Positions 18,736 to 27,094 of a stretch of 64,000 nucleotides of DNA are shown here, in pieces (position 1 is the stretch's first letter; the number at the start of each line of letters is the position of its first letter). The notes beneath the pieces are model-generated. The model ran no database searches and was not told the DNA's origin. It worked only from the letters and a program-made list of their open reading frames with translations. The stretch is taken from contig NZ_CP035319.1 of the NCBI RefSeq assembly GCF_004328705.1, forward strand, positions 3,100,001 through 3,164,000, given 5' to 3'. The position numbers and the translations under genes were made by a program. The stretch is from Rhodococcus sp. ABRD24 (GTDB lineage Bacteria; Actinomycetota; Actinomycetes; Mycobacteriales; Mycobacteriaceae).

Positions 18736-20265
18736 TCACATCATGTGCTTGATGACGTCGACCTCGGCGGGTTTCGCATCCGCCGGAGCCTCCAATTCGG
18801 CGGTGACGACGCCGTCCTTCATCACCACGATCCGATCCGACATGCCGATGACTTCTTCGAGGGATTCGGCGCACAACAGCACGCCGATTCCGGTTGCGGC
18901 CATGTCGCGTACGAGCGTGTAGATCTCCTCTCTGGTACCGACGTCGATCCCACGGGTGGGGTCGCTGAGCACCAGTACCTGGCAGGCGCGACCCTGCCAG
19001 CGCGCAAAGATCGTCTTCTGCTGGTTGCCGCCGCTCAACTCGCCGATCGGAGTTGCGATGGACGGAGCCTTCACCTGGAGGCGGCGTGCCAGTTTCGACG
19101 TCTGCCGTTGCTCGTCTCGAAGATTGATGAGCCGGATCCACCTGTGCCGCAGAAGGTCGAGGAATCCGATCGAGATGTTCTCGCGGATCGAGGCCGCGGC
19201 GAACAGCGAGTCCTGTGCCCGTTCGGGTGGGATGTAGAGGACACCCGCTCGAACCGCTCGGGGTACGGACCATGATCGTCGGGGCTTCGCGTCCACCACT
19301 ATCTCCCCGTGGGACAACCTTTCTGCGCCGGCCACGGCCGCGGCGAGTGACGCCTTGCCCGAACCGATCACTCCGGCGAGCCCGACCACTTCACCCGGCC
19401 GGATGACGAGATCGACGTCGTGGAACTCGCCGTCCACTCCGGCGCTGCACAGTTCGACGAGTGGGGTCAGCGAGTGCGCTCCCGTCTGGTCTCCCTCGCG
19501 GTAGTAGTCGGCGCTGCGTTCGCTCCCGACCATCAACTCGTGCAGCCTGTCGGTGGTGACGCCGACATTCGGCAAGCTCTCGACGGATCGGCCGTCACGT
19601 AGCACAAGTAGCCTGGTGCTGATCCTCAGCACGTCTTGCAGGATGTGGGAGACGAAGATGAACGCGACCCGGTCGCGCCAACGTTCGATGAGACTGAAGA
19701 GAATCTCGACCTCGGTCTCGGTCAGCGCGCTGGTCGGTTCGTCGAGCAGGATCGTCGGAGCGAGGGTGTCTGTGGAGATTCGCGAGAATGCCCGCGCGAT
19801 CTCGACCAACTGCCGCTGCGGGTACGTCAGTTCGGCGACGACCATGTCGGCCGGGAGATCGGTGATCTCCAGCTCCGCCAGTAGCCGTTCGGCTGCCCGG
19901 AGGAGCCGACGGCGTCGGCCGGGACCGAGACCCCCGATCTCGGATTCCCTTCCCAGGTAGATGTTCTCGTAGACGCGGAGTGCATCGACGAGCGATTGCT
20001 CCTGGACGACGACGGAAACACCGAGTTCGCGCAGAGCCCGCGCATCGCCGAGCGGAACCTGATCACCTCTGACGTGCATGCTGCCGGCATCGGGGGTGAC
20101 GGTCCCGGTGAGCACGCCGATGAGGGTGGACTTCCCGGCCCCGTTCTCGCCGATGAGGCCGAGTACTTCGCCCGCCGAGATCTCGAGCGACACATCGCGC
20201 AATGCTCGGACGGGACCGTAGCTCTTCGAGACTCCGTCCAGTCGGATCGTTGCTGGCGCCGACAT
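18736..20265 (-). CDS. Sugar-type ABC transporter ATP-binding protein, two ABC domains (RbsA-like)
   Basis: The start is ATG 20265 (MSAPATIRLDGVSKSYG), giving 509 residues with two ABC cassettes. The first has Walker A GENGAGKST and Walker B ILLDEPTSALTETE, with signature TYPQRQLVEIARAF. The second has a degenerate Walker A region (GVIGSGKASLAAAV) and the signature LSGGNQQKTIFARW. One intact and one altered cassette is normal for RbsA/MglA importers. It lies 2 bp after the binding-protein gene and 9 bp before the permease gene, so the three form one transport operon. Confidence 0.92.
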   Translation of the reverse strand: MSAPATIRLDGVSKSYGPVRALRDVSLEISAGEVLGLIGENGAGKSTLIGVLTGTVTPDAGSMHVRGDQVPLGDARALRELGVSVVVQEQSLVDALRVYENIYLGRESEIGGLGPGRRRRLLRAAERLLAELEITDLPADMVVAELTYPQRQLVEIARAFSRISTDTLAPTILLDEPTSALTETEVEILFSLIERWRDRVAFIFVSHILQDVLRISTRLLVLRDGRSVESLPNVGVTTDRLHELMVGSERSADYYREGDQTGAHSLTPLVELCSAGVDGEFHDVDLVIRPGEVVGLAGVIGSGKASLAAAVAGAERLSHGEIVVDAKPRRSWSVPRAVRAGVLYIPPERAQDSLFAAASIRENISIGFLDLLRHRWIRLINLRDEQRQTSKLARRLQVKAPSIATPIGELSGGNQQKTIFARWQGRACQVLVLSDPTRGIDVGTREEIYTLVRDMAATGIGVLLCAESLEEVIGMSDRIVVMKDGVVTAELEAPADAKPAEVDVIKHMM

Positions 20266-20267
20266 GA

Positions 20268-21581
20268 TTACGCGACCAGCTGATCTTTGTATTGGAACAG
20301 TGGTCCGGAACGGAAGGCGGATCCGTACTGTGCTCGGACACCGGCGATGTCGACAGAATCCCACGCGGAGTTGAGCTTGTACTGGTCCTGCGGCACGCCC
20401 GCGTAGTACTCCCGGGGATCGATCGGGTCGAGAACGGTCTGCGGATCCCAGTCGTTCGGATTCAGTGCCTTGCTCATCCTCGCCCAGTCGAACGGGAGTT
20501 GGTCCGCGTAGACCGTCTCGAGGACGTTGGCGGCGTTGTCGGGATTGACCAGCAGCGCGCCCTGGGACAGGAATCGTTCCGGCAGCGAGAATTCGACGCC
20601 GTTGAGGACGTCGAAGAGCGTGACGCCGAGCAATCCGGCCGTCAGCCCTCCGACCGTCGAGCTCGTCAGGTACTGCTTGCCCTGGGCAATGTACTCGACG
20701 TTCTGTTTGTTGCCGTCGAAACCGACCACGATCTTCCCGGTGATCTTCTGCGCGTCCAGTGCTGCGATCACACCGGCCGCCTCGCTGTCGTTCTGCGCGA
20801 AGACTCCGACGAAGTCCGGTACGGACGGCAGGATATTGGTGAAGGACTTGCGGGCATCCTCGGACGTCCAGTTGCCGGGTGACGCGGTGACGATCTTGAT
20901 CCCCGGGTAGTTCCCGAGTGCGGCGTTCAGCCCTGCAGTCCGCTGATCGTCGGCCGATGACCCCTTCTGCCCGGGAACGTGAATGACCGTGCCGCTCCCG
21001 CCGACCTTGTCGAACAGCGCCCGCGCGGTGGCCTCGGCAATCTTGGTCGAGGGAGGGGTGATGAACCGAACCCACTTGTCCGCGTCGGCCGGTGTGAACC
21101 AGGGTGGCGCCGTGTAGGAACTCGCGTACAGGATCCCCGCCGACTGACACGCTTTGGTCACCGCGGCGGCCTGCGCCTCGGTTGCGGGGGTGCCGAAGAT
21201 CGACTTGCCACCACCCGCGCGGACATTGCCGACCTGGCCCAGCGCGGTGTTGACATTGCCCTGGTCTTCCACCGATGACATCGGGACGCCCAGAGCATCC
21301 ATCGCCTGCTTGCCACCGTTGGAGAACGCGACGAAATAGTCGTTGGACAGGGTGGTGACCTGGCAGAGTGTCTTTTCCTGGATTCTGCCGGCGCCAGCTC
21401 CGCCACCGGCCGCGGCATTGGTGGCGGCGCCCGAGCTTCCGTTTCCGCCACCGCCGCAGGCTGTTACGCCGAGGGTGATGCCGGCAGCTCCGACGACCGC
21501 GAGGAAGGAGCGGCGGGTGAGCGGATGGGCGAACGGTGCATTGCGGGCGACGTCTACGATCTTCGACTCGATCGAAGGCAT
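20268..21581 (-). CDS. Tat-exported substrate-binding lipoprotein (RbsB-like)
   Basis: ATG 21581 is preferred to GTG 21587 because AAGGA then sits 7 nt upstream; 437 residues. The N-terminus has a twin-arginine motif LTRRSFLAVVGAAG and a lipobox GVTAC, so it is probably a Tat-exported lipoprotein. The mature protein has the periplasmic-binding-protein type 1 pattern (VTTLSNDYFVAFSNGGKQAMDALG, GKSIFGTPAT, FVGVFAQNDSEAAGVIAAL, KIVVGFDGNKQNVEYI). It is longer than ribose-binding protein because of a C-terminal addition of about 80 residues. It delivers the substrate to the RbsC-like permease; the ligand is not evident from the sequence. Confidence 0.9.
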   Translation of the reverse strand: MPSIESKIVDVARNAPFAHPLTRRSFLAVVGAAGITLGVTACGGGGNGSSGAATNAAAGGGAGAGRIQEKTLCQVTTLSNDYFVAFSNGGKQAMDALGVPMSSVEDQGNVNTALGQVGNVRAGGGKSIFGTPATEAQAAAVTKACQSAGILYASSYTAPPWFTPADADKWVRFITPPSTKIAEATARALFDKVGGSGTVIHVPGQKGSSADDQRTAGLNAALGNYPGIKIVTASPGNWTSEDARKSFTNILPSVPDFVGVFAQNDSEAAGVIAALDAQKITGKIVVGFDGNKQNVEYIAQGKQYLTSSTVGGLTAGLLGVTLFDVLNGVEFSLPERFLSQGALLVNPDNAANVLETVYADQLPFDWARMSKALNPNDWDPQTVLDPIDPREYYAGVPQDQYKLNSAWDSVDIAGVRAQYGSAFRSGPLFQYKDQLVA

Positions 21582-21620
21582 GTTCACTTCCTTGCGTCGA
21601 TGGGTTGGTTTGGGAGAGAA

Positions 21621-22538
21621 CTACTTTGCGAGAAGATGCTCGGTGAACCAGCGGGCAGCATGCTCGGCGGCCACCGCCAGCTTGGACTTGTCGCTGTAGA
21701 GGGTCATGTGGGAGGTGTGGGGAAGTACGACCAGTTCTTTCTTCGTGGTCGGGATCCTGTTGAAGGTCTCGATCTCGAGATCCCACAACGTGAGGTCGTC
21801 GCCCTCGGCGACGATCATCATCGAGGGCGTGTCGAGTATGCGCGGAGCGAAGAAGTTGACGTCGTAGTCGAGTAACAGGTCGACCGACTCCATCGTCGAA
21901 CTATTCTGGTACAGAGGTGCTTCGGTGGCCTGGAGTGCAGCGAAGGTTCGCTTGGTCTCGGGGAAGGGCCACGACGAGAGTTCGTTCTCCGGGTCCTCGC
22001 TGGCGTGCGCGATGTACAGGCGCTGGGAGGGGTCGGCGTAACGCAGTCGGCGATCCTCGAGGATGGCATCCCACAACCGTCGGTATCCCATGGTGCCGTG
22101 TATGCGCCGCATGTTCCGGTAGCCGTCCACGACGGGGATTTGCGAGACGATCGCACGTACCCTGGGATCTGTGGCGGCGAGGACCATCACGTGACCGCCC
22201 GAGTAGGAAATACCCCAGGCTCCCAGTCGGTTTGAATCAATCCCCGAAGCCTCCTCCAGGAAGCTGAGTGCGTTCCGGTAGTCGAGGATCTGAGCCTTCG
22301 GATCCAGGTGTTGCCGCGGTTCGCCGTCGGAAACACCGAGGTTGCGGTAGTCGAACACGAGAGCGGCAATGCCGGCGGACGCGAATGCCTCGGCATAGTA
22401 GGGCATGACGAGTTCACGTACGTAGCACCAACCGCCGGCGAGTACGACAGCGGGAACGTCCTCTTCGGTGTCGGGGCGGTAGAGCCAGCCACGGACCGTG
22501 GTGCCCTCGCTGGTGAACTCGACATCTTCTCGACGCAT
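21621..22538 (-). CDS. Alpha/beta hydrolase (X-Pro dipeptidase/CocE-like motif)
   Basis: The start ATG 22538 follows AGGAGA; 305 residues. The product has FDYRNLGVSDGE, the nucleophile elbow WGISYSGG (Ser111, GxSYxG pattern), a mobile lid region, acid candidate in MIVAEGDDLT and the histidine in VLPHTSHM. The elbow resembles cocaine esterase / X-prolyl peptidase type hydrolases and other cytosolic esterases. It is the first gene of the operon that continues with the CUT2 importer and the two SDRs and is divergent from the fused E1. It may cleave an ester or a C-C bond of the imported compound (inference). Confidence 0.82.
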   Translation of the reverse strand: MRREDVEFTSEGTTVRGWLYRPDTEEDVPAVVLAGGWCYVRELVMPYYAEAFASAGIAALVFDYRNLGVSDGEPRQHLDPKAQILDYRNALSFLEEASGIDSNRLGAWGISYSGGHVMVLAATDPRVRAIVSQIPVVDGYRNMRRIHGTMGYRRLWDAILEDRRLRYADPSQRLYIAHASEDPENELSSWPFPETKRTFAALQATEAPLYQNSSTMESVDLLLDYDVNFFAPRILDTPSMMIVAEGDDLTLWDLEIETFNRIPTTKKELVVLPHTSHMTLYSDKSKLAVAAEHAARWFTEHLLAK

Positions 22539-22678
22539 ACGTGGTCTCCTCGATGAGTAGGGGCGGGCAGGTGGACGCGTAGAACCACCGTCGTGGCGCA
22601 TCCGATCCCAGATCCGGAACTCGGTGAGCGGTGATCGCCCGGACAGTGCAATCGTGAGCTACGCCACAGTCGCTGTCA

Positions 22679-22762
22679 AGTGTTACTGGACACTGTCTTT
22701 TCGGCGCGACTGCGAATAGTGTCCAGTGCTACTGGACGCTTTTGGTCTTCGGTCGGTATATT
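22679..22762. promoter_or_regulatory. Divergent operon control region with ACTGGAC repeats
   Basis: Between the hydrolase and fused-E1 genes lie AGTGT-TACTGG-ACACT (22679-22694) and the 17-bp palindrome GTCCAGT-GCT-ACTGGAC (22721-22737). ACTGGACACT (22685-22694) and AGTGTCCAGT (22718-22727) are exact inverted copies. A TATATT at 22757-22762 is a plausible -10 element for the plus-strand operon. The repeated half-site suggests cooperative binding of one regulator, most likely one of the two XRE-cupin proteins at 26.4 and 27.8 kb. Confidence 0.6.
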
Positions 22763-22828
22763 CCCGATCGACACCGATAACTCGTAATAGAAACGTGCTC
22801 AACATAATTGGAGCGATCCGGAGGTTTC

Positions 22829-24790
22829 ATGGACAACGAAGACGCGTTGCGTGCGTACGAGAAGATGGTGTTGATCCGGAGGATGGAGGAGCGGGTATCG
22901 GTCCTCTACAAGGGTGACTCGATACCGGGTTTCGTCCACACGTCCATCGGGCAGGAGGCATGCGCTGTCGGAGCGCTGTTCCACTCCCGAGTCACCGATG
23001 TCATCACCTCCACTCATCGTGGACACGGCCACGTCCTCGCCAAGGGCCTCGAACCTCGCCGGATGATGGCCGAACTGATGGGCAAGGAGACCGGTTCGAA
23101 TCTCGGGCGTGGTGGGTCGATGCACGTTGCGGACCCACGCCTCGGAATCTTCGGAGCAAACGGCATAGTGGGAGCCGGACTGCCGATCGCGGTCGGTGCG
23201 GCGTACGCGCTCGCGGACCGTGGTGGTGACGATCTGGTCGTGGCGTTCTTCGGCGACGGTGCCATCGCGACCGGTGCATTTCACGAAGCGGTGAACCTTG
23301 CTGCCCTGTGGAAGCTGCCCGTCATCTTCCTGTGCGAGAACAACGGTTTCTCGGAGTTCTCGGCCACCGCGGATCAGCACCCCGTGCCGATTGCGGCGCG
23401 AGCAGCCGGTTACGGACTGGACGTAGTGACTTTGCCGGGCAATGACGTCGAGGCCGTGGCCGACGGAATCGCACCGGTCTACGACAGAGTTCGGGCGGGT
23501 GAGGGGCCGGTGCTGGTCGAGGTCGTGACGGTGCGTGTGCACGGGCACTACGAGGGAGATCCTCAGCGCTATCGTGACAAGGAGCGCATGACTCGCGAGA
23601 TCGCTGAAGCCGACCCGTTGACCGTTGCTCGAACCCGTCTCGCTGAACGGGGCATCGAAGAGAACACGATCGCTGCCGTCGAGCAGCGAGTGCTCGCTGA
23701 AGTCGAGGATGCCGAGAAATACGGGCGGGAGTCGGCGTTTCCGGACCCGGCGTCTGCGCGGGACTTCGTCTATGCGCCGCGCAACCATGTGGATCCGACC
23801 GTTCGTCCAGACGAATCGGGGCAGGTGGTGTCGCAGTCGAGGATCCTCCGCCAAGCATTGGACGATGCGTTGGCTGCCGACCCGGACGTCTTCCTCGCCG
23901 GAATCGACGTCGCTGGGGGGAACGTCTTCGGAATCACCCGTGAGCTGGCGCAGAAGCACCCGCGCCGAGTGCTGGACACTCCGATCTCGGAAGCCGCGAT
24001 CATGGGACTGGCCGTAGGATCGGCGATGGCCGGCCGGCGGCCGGTGGTCGAACTGATGTACCTCGACTTCCTCGGAGTGTGTCTCGATCAGCTGATGAAC
24101 CAGGCGGCCAAACTCCGACTGATGACGGGTGGCGCGGTCACGCTCCCGCTCGTCGTGCGCACCCAGTTCGGCTCCGGACGGTCGTCCGGCAGTCAGCACT
24201 CGCAGAGTCTGGAGGCGCTGCTTGCCCATATTCCTGGTCTCACGGTCGTGATGCCGAGCTCCGGGGCGGATGCGTACGGGTTGTTGCGTGCATCGATCGA
24301 AGACGACAACCCGGTCGTGTTCATCGAGCACAGGCTCTTGTACGAGAAGAAGGCGGCACTTCCGGGTGAGCACTTCCGGGTGCCTCTCGGCAAGGCTGCC
24401 ATCACTCGCCGGGGACGTGATCTCACGATCGTCTCGTGGTCGAGAATGGCGACTCACGCACTGGCTGCGGCAGAGGAACTGGCGCGGCGGGGTATCGAGG
24501 CAGAGGTGATCGACCTTCGTACGGTTGCGCCTCTCGATCGGGATACCATTCTCGAGTCTTTCGGTCGAACGAACCGTATGGTAATCGCTCAGGAAGCGGT
24601 CAGGGACTTCGGTATTGGTTCCGAGATCGCCGCCATAGCAGTGGATTCCGGATTCTGGTCGCTGGATGCGCCGATCGTGCGCGTCGGTGCAGACTATGCT
24701 CCCGCGCCCTATTCGCCTGTCCTCGAGCGTGAATGGGAGGCGGGTCCGGCGGACATCGTCGCCGCGGCCGAAAGGGTTCTCGCATGCTGA
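22829..24790 (+). CDS. Fused E1 alpha-beta subunit of a 2-oxoacid/acetoin-type dehydrogenase
   Basis: The start ATG 22829 follows GGAGG; 653 residues in one frame. The N-terminal half is an E1 alpha subunit (SIGQEACAVGAL, THRGHGHVLAKG, GRGGSMHVADP, TPP motif GDGAIATGAFHEAVNLAALW from residue 142 ending in CENN). The C-terminal half, from about residue 335, is an E1 beta subunit (DVFLAGIDVAGG, DTPISEAAIMGLAVGSAMAG, SGSQHSQSLEALLAHIPGL, RTVAPLDRDTI). Separate subunits are usual in this family, so the fusion is notable. It should decarboxylate a 2-oxoacid, or cleave an acetoin-like ketone, and pass the acyl group to a lipoyl E2. No E2 or E3 lies beside it. The stop overlaps the next gene by 7 bp. 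Confidence 0.88.
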   Translation: MDNEDALRAYEKMVLIRRMEERVSVLYKGDSIPGFVHTSIGQEACAVGALFHSRVTDVITSTHRGHGHVLAKGLEPRRMMAELMGKETGSNLGRGGSMHVADPRLGIFGANGIVGAGLPIAVGAAYALADRGGDDLVVAFFGDGAIATGAFHEAVNLAALWKLPVIFLCENNGFSEFSATADQHPVPIAARAAGYGLDVVTLPGNDVEAVADGIAPVYDRVRAGEGPVLVEVVTVRVHGHYEGDPQRYRDKERMTREIAEADPLTVARTRLAERGIEENTIAAVEQRVLAEVEDAEKYGRESAFPDPASARDFVYAPRNHVDPTVRPDESGQVVSQSRILRQALDDALAADPDVFLAGIDVAGGNVFGITRELAQKHPRRVLDTPISEAAIMGLAVGSAMAGRRPVVELMYLDFLGVCLDQLMNQAAKLRLMTGGAVTLPLVVRTQFGSGRSSGSQHSQSLEALLAHIPGLTVVMPSSGADAYGLLRASIEDDNPVVFIEHRLLYEKKAALPGEHFRVPLGKAAITRRGRDLTIVSWSRMATHALAAAEELARRGIEAEVIDLRTVAPLDRDTILESFGRTNRMVIAQEAVRDFGIGSEIAAIAVDSGFWSLDAPIVRVGADYAPAPYSPVLEREWEAGPADIVAAAERVLAC

Positions 24791-26379
24791 CCGCCACCCG
24801 CCCGCACGGGTATGAGGGCCCCGCCTCCACCCTCGTTGCCGCCCTGTGTCGTTCAGTACGGCGTGCACCTGACGAGACCGCCGTCGTCGAAGGCGATGTA
24901 CGCCTGACCTACTCCGAATTGCTGAACGCGGCGTCGAATTTTGCGTCCTCGCTCCATCGACGCGGCGTCCGCCGTGGCGACGTCGTCATGGTTCAGCTTC
25001 CGAACTGGTGGGAGCACCTGGTGACGATCTGGGGGACGTGGATTGCGGGGTGCGCGGTGCTTCCGGTGGTGCCGCTGTACCGGGAAAGGGAGTTGACCTT
25101 CATCATCGGGCAGAGCCGACCGGCGGCGGTGGTGGTGCCTCGAGAATATCGCGGATGCCGCCATGCCCGGATGATCGGCGAGATCGTGCAATCGGACCCG
25201 GGGACCCTCCTCGTCGAGGTCCGCGGAGCTGGCGAGGACGTCACTGTCGGGGCGACATCGTTTCAGGAGATGATCAAAAAAGATTGGCGGGAAACAGGAT
25301 TCGCTACCGTCAGTGCGGGCGCAGACGAAGTCGCCGCCGTTCTCTATACGTCCGGTACGACCTCGTCGCCCAAGGGTGTCCTGCACACTCATCGGACCTT
25401 GCTCGCGGAGACCGCAACGATTCGCCGGCACTGCGAACTGACGTCGACGGACTCGGTCTTCATGCCGTCACCGCTGTCGCACATCACGGGTCTCGCGTAT
25501 GGGGTGATCCTGCCAGCCGACATCGGATGTGCGACCGTCTTGATGGAACGGTGGGCACCGGAGTCTGCGGTGAACCTGATCGAGCGGGAACGTTGCACAT
25601 TCACCGTGAGCGCCACCCCTTTCCTGCGTGGCCTGAACGAGGTCTACTCGAAGAGGTCGGTGACTCGCTCGAGTCTCACTCGCTTCGTGTGCGGCGGTGC
25701 GGACATACCGCCCGAGCTCGTCCGCGCCGCTCACGGGACAATGGGTACAGACGTCCTCCGCACCTACGGTTCGACCGAGCTGCCGACCGTCGTGATGGCT
25801 GATCCCCGGATTTCGCTCGTCGACCGGTCCAGGGGTGACGGTCGTCCGATTGGACACAATGAGGTTCGCGTCGATTCCAGCGGTGAGCTCCTCGTCCGTG
25901 GACCCGAGTTGTTCGTCGGATACCTCGACGCCCGTCTGAACGAAGAGGCCTTCACTGAGGACGGATACTTCCGCACCGGTGACCTCGCGGAGGTCGACTC
26001 GAACGGTGAAATCCGAGTAACGGGTCGGATCAAGGACATCATCAACCGTGGTGGGGAGAAGTACAGTGCCTCGGAGATCGAATTCGCGCTGCAGGAACAC
26101 CCTCGTATCGAGGACGTCGCAATCGTCGCCTATCCGGACGAGGAGCTGGGGGAGCGGGCATGCGCATTCGTTGTGGCTCGAGAGGATCCCCCTTCGGTGG
26201 CGGAGATCAGAAGGTTTCTCGTCGGCCGTGGTTTCGCCGTGCAGAAGGCCCCGGAACGGATGATTGCGATCGACGTGCTTCCCCGTAATGCCAGTGGGAA
26301 GATTCAGAAGTTCGTGCTCAGGGACCGGATCGGACGCGAATGTTCGTCGGGCGAGGGTACCGGCGAGGAATCGCTTTGA
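24784..26379 (+). CDS. AMP-dependent acyl-CoA ligase
   Basis: A 531-residue ANL enzyme whose ATG 24784 lies inside the end of the fused E1 gene (ATGCTGA overlap). Motifs: VLYTSGTTSSPKGVLHTHRT, LSHITGLAYGV, FVCGGADIPPELV, LRTYGSTELPT, TGDLAEVDSNGEIRVTGR, hinge IKDIINRGGEKYSASEIE and catalytic Lys in NASGKIQKFVLRD. The closest recognisable types are cyclohexanecarboxylate-CoA ligase and other medium-chain or alicyclic acid ligases. It should activate an acid of the same pathway as the E1 and the mycofactocin-type SDRs, perhaps the acid before beta-oxidation. Its stop TGA overlaps the TTG start of the XRE-cupin regulator. Confidence 0.87.
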   Translation: MLTATRPHGYEGPASTLVAALCRSVRRAPDETAVVEGDVRLTYSELLNAASNFASSLHRRGVRRGDVVMVQLPNWWEHLVTIWGTWIAGCAVLPVVPLYRERELTFIIGQSRPAAVVVPREYRGCRHARMIGEIVQSDPGTLLVEVRGAGEDVTVGATSFQEMIKKDWRETGFATVSAGADEVAAVLYTSGTTSSPKGVLHTHRTLLAETATIRRHCELTSTDSVFMPSPLSHITGLAYGVILPADIGCATVLMERWAPESAVNLIERERCTFTVSATPFLRGLNEVYSKRSVTRSSLTRFVCGGADIPPELVRAAHGTMGTDVLRTYGSTELPTVVMADPRISLVDRSRGDGRPIGHNEVRVDSSGELLVRGPELFVGYLDARLNEEAFTEDGYFRTGDLAEVDSNGEIRVTGRIKDIINRGGEKYSASEIEFALQEHPRIEDVAIVAYPDEELGERACAFVVAREDPPSVAEIRRFLVGRGFAVQKAPERMIAIDVLPRNASGKIQKFVLRDRIGRECSSGEGTGEESL

Positions 26380-26948
26380 CATCGCACGCGACTATCGGGC
26401 AGCGGGTGCGGGCGGAGCGGAAGAGACAAGGCATCCCGGTCCGCGAGTTGGCCCGACGATTGGGGGTATCGCCGTCTTTTCTCTCTCAGTTCGAGTTGGG
26501 GCAGAGCCAAGCTGCGGTGAGCACGCTGTTTGCCATCGCAACCGAATTGGATCTGTCCCTGGACGACCTGCTCGGCAGAACCGGCAGGTCAGGCGTGTCC
26601 GACGAAGCCGGTCGACCCGACGACCTACGCTTGCCGGTCGAGAAGTACCTCGCGTTCCAATCAGGGGTCCGCTGGAAGAACTTGGCCGATGTCCCACTCG
26701 ATCACCATCTTCAGTTTCTGCTGACCGAGTACGAACCGGGAGCCGACTCGGCGCCGGAGGGGTCTCCTCAGACGCATCGGGGGGACGACTACGGCTACGT
26801 GCTGGAGGGCCGGTTGACGATCGAGGTGAACGGAGCTCGGCACGTGCTGGGAAGCGGTGAGTCGATTCATCTTGCTGGCGCTGTTCCGCATCGATTGAGG
26901 AACGAGTCGGCGGATCTGGTGAAGGCGATCTGGTTCATTGCCGACTGA
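26376..26948 (+). CDS. XRE-cupin transcriptional regulator (paralogue A)
   Basis: The start is TTG 26376, overlapping the ligase stop as TTGA, with GAGGAA 5 nt upstream; 190 residues. Residues about 5-65 form an XRE helix-turn-helix (IGQRVRAERKRQGIPVRELARRLGVSPSFLSQFELGQ). The C-terminal half is a single cupin barrel (EYEPGADSAPEG, THRGDDYGYVLEGRLTIEVNG, GESIHLAGAVPHRLRN) that in this family senses a small ligand or metal. As third gene of the fused-E1 operon it should control that operon and the divergent transporter operon through the repeats at 22679-22737. A closely similar gene faces it at 27095-27778. Confidence 0.88.
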   Translation: MTSHATIGQRVRAERKRQGIPVRELARRLGVSPSFLSQFELGQSQAAVSTLFAIATELDLSLDDLLGRTGRSGVSDEAGRPDDLRLPVEKYLAFQSGVRWKNLADVPLDHHLQFLLTEYEPGADSAPEGSPQTHRGDDYGYVLEGRLTIEVNGARHVLGSGESIHLAGAVPHRLRNESADLVKAIWFIAD

Positions 26949-27030
26949 TCGGAGTCGTCCGAAACCTGTGAACGTGCGTATCGATCACCCGCGATGCGCA
27001 TTCGAAGGCTGATCCATGCCTTCACTGCAG

Positions 27031-27068
27031 TGCCCCGGCGTCCGGACCGACATCCGAACGTCGGGGCA
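27031..27068. terminator. Bidirectional hairpin between the two XRE-cupin genes
   Basis: TGCCCCGGCGTCCGG (27031-27045) pairs with CCGAACGTCGGGGCA (27054-27068) with two G-T wobbles and an 8-nt loop. The stem is followed by TTTG on the plus strand. It lies between the convergent regulators and fits a shared terminator. Confidence 0.75.
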
Positions 27069-27094
27069 TTTGCCTCATGAGGTCGCGGAATGTG

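Noticed and set aside
16862..19273. Treating the whole 803-codon frame as one protein with an SDR C-terminus
   Set aside because: The first 520 codons overlap the permease and ATPase genes in another frame and are not protein-like; the SDR starts at ATG 17713.
22829..24790. Fusion of E1 alpha and beta as an assembly frameshift
   Set aside because: The frame is continuous through the linker with normal codon use, and the next gene overlaps normally, so a genuine fusion is more likely.
22799..24868. 689-codon minus-strand open frame opposite the fused E1 gene
   Set aside because: The plus frame has complete E1 motifs; the antisense protein is His/Arg-rich with no domain, a usual artefact of high-GC coding DNA.
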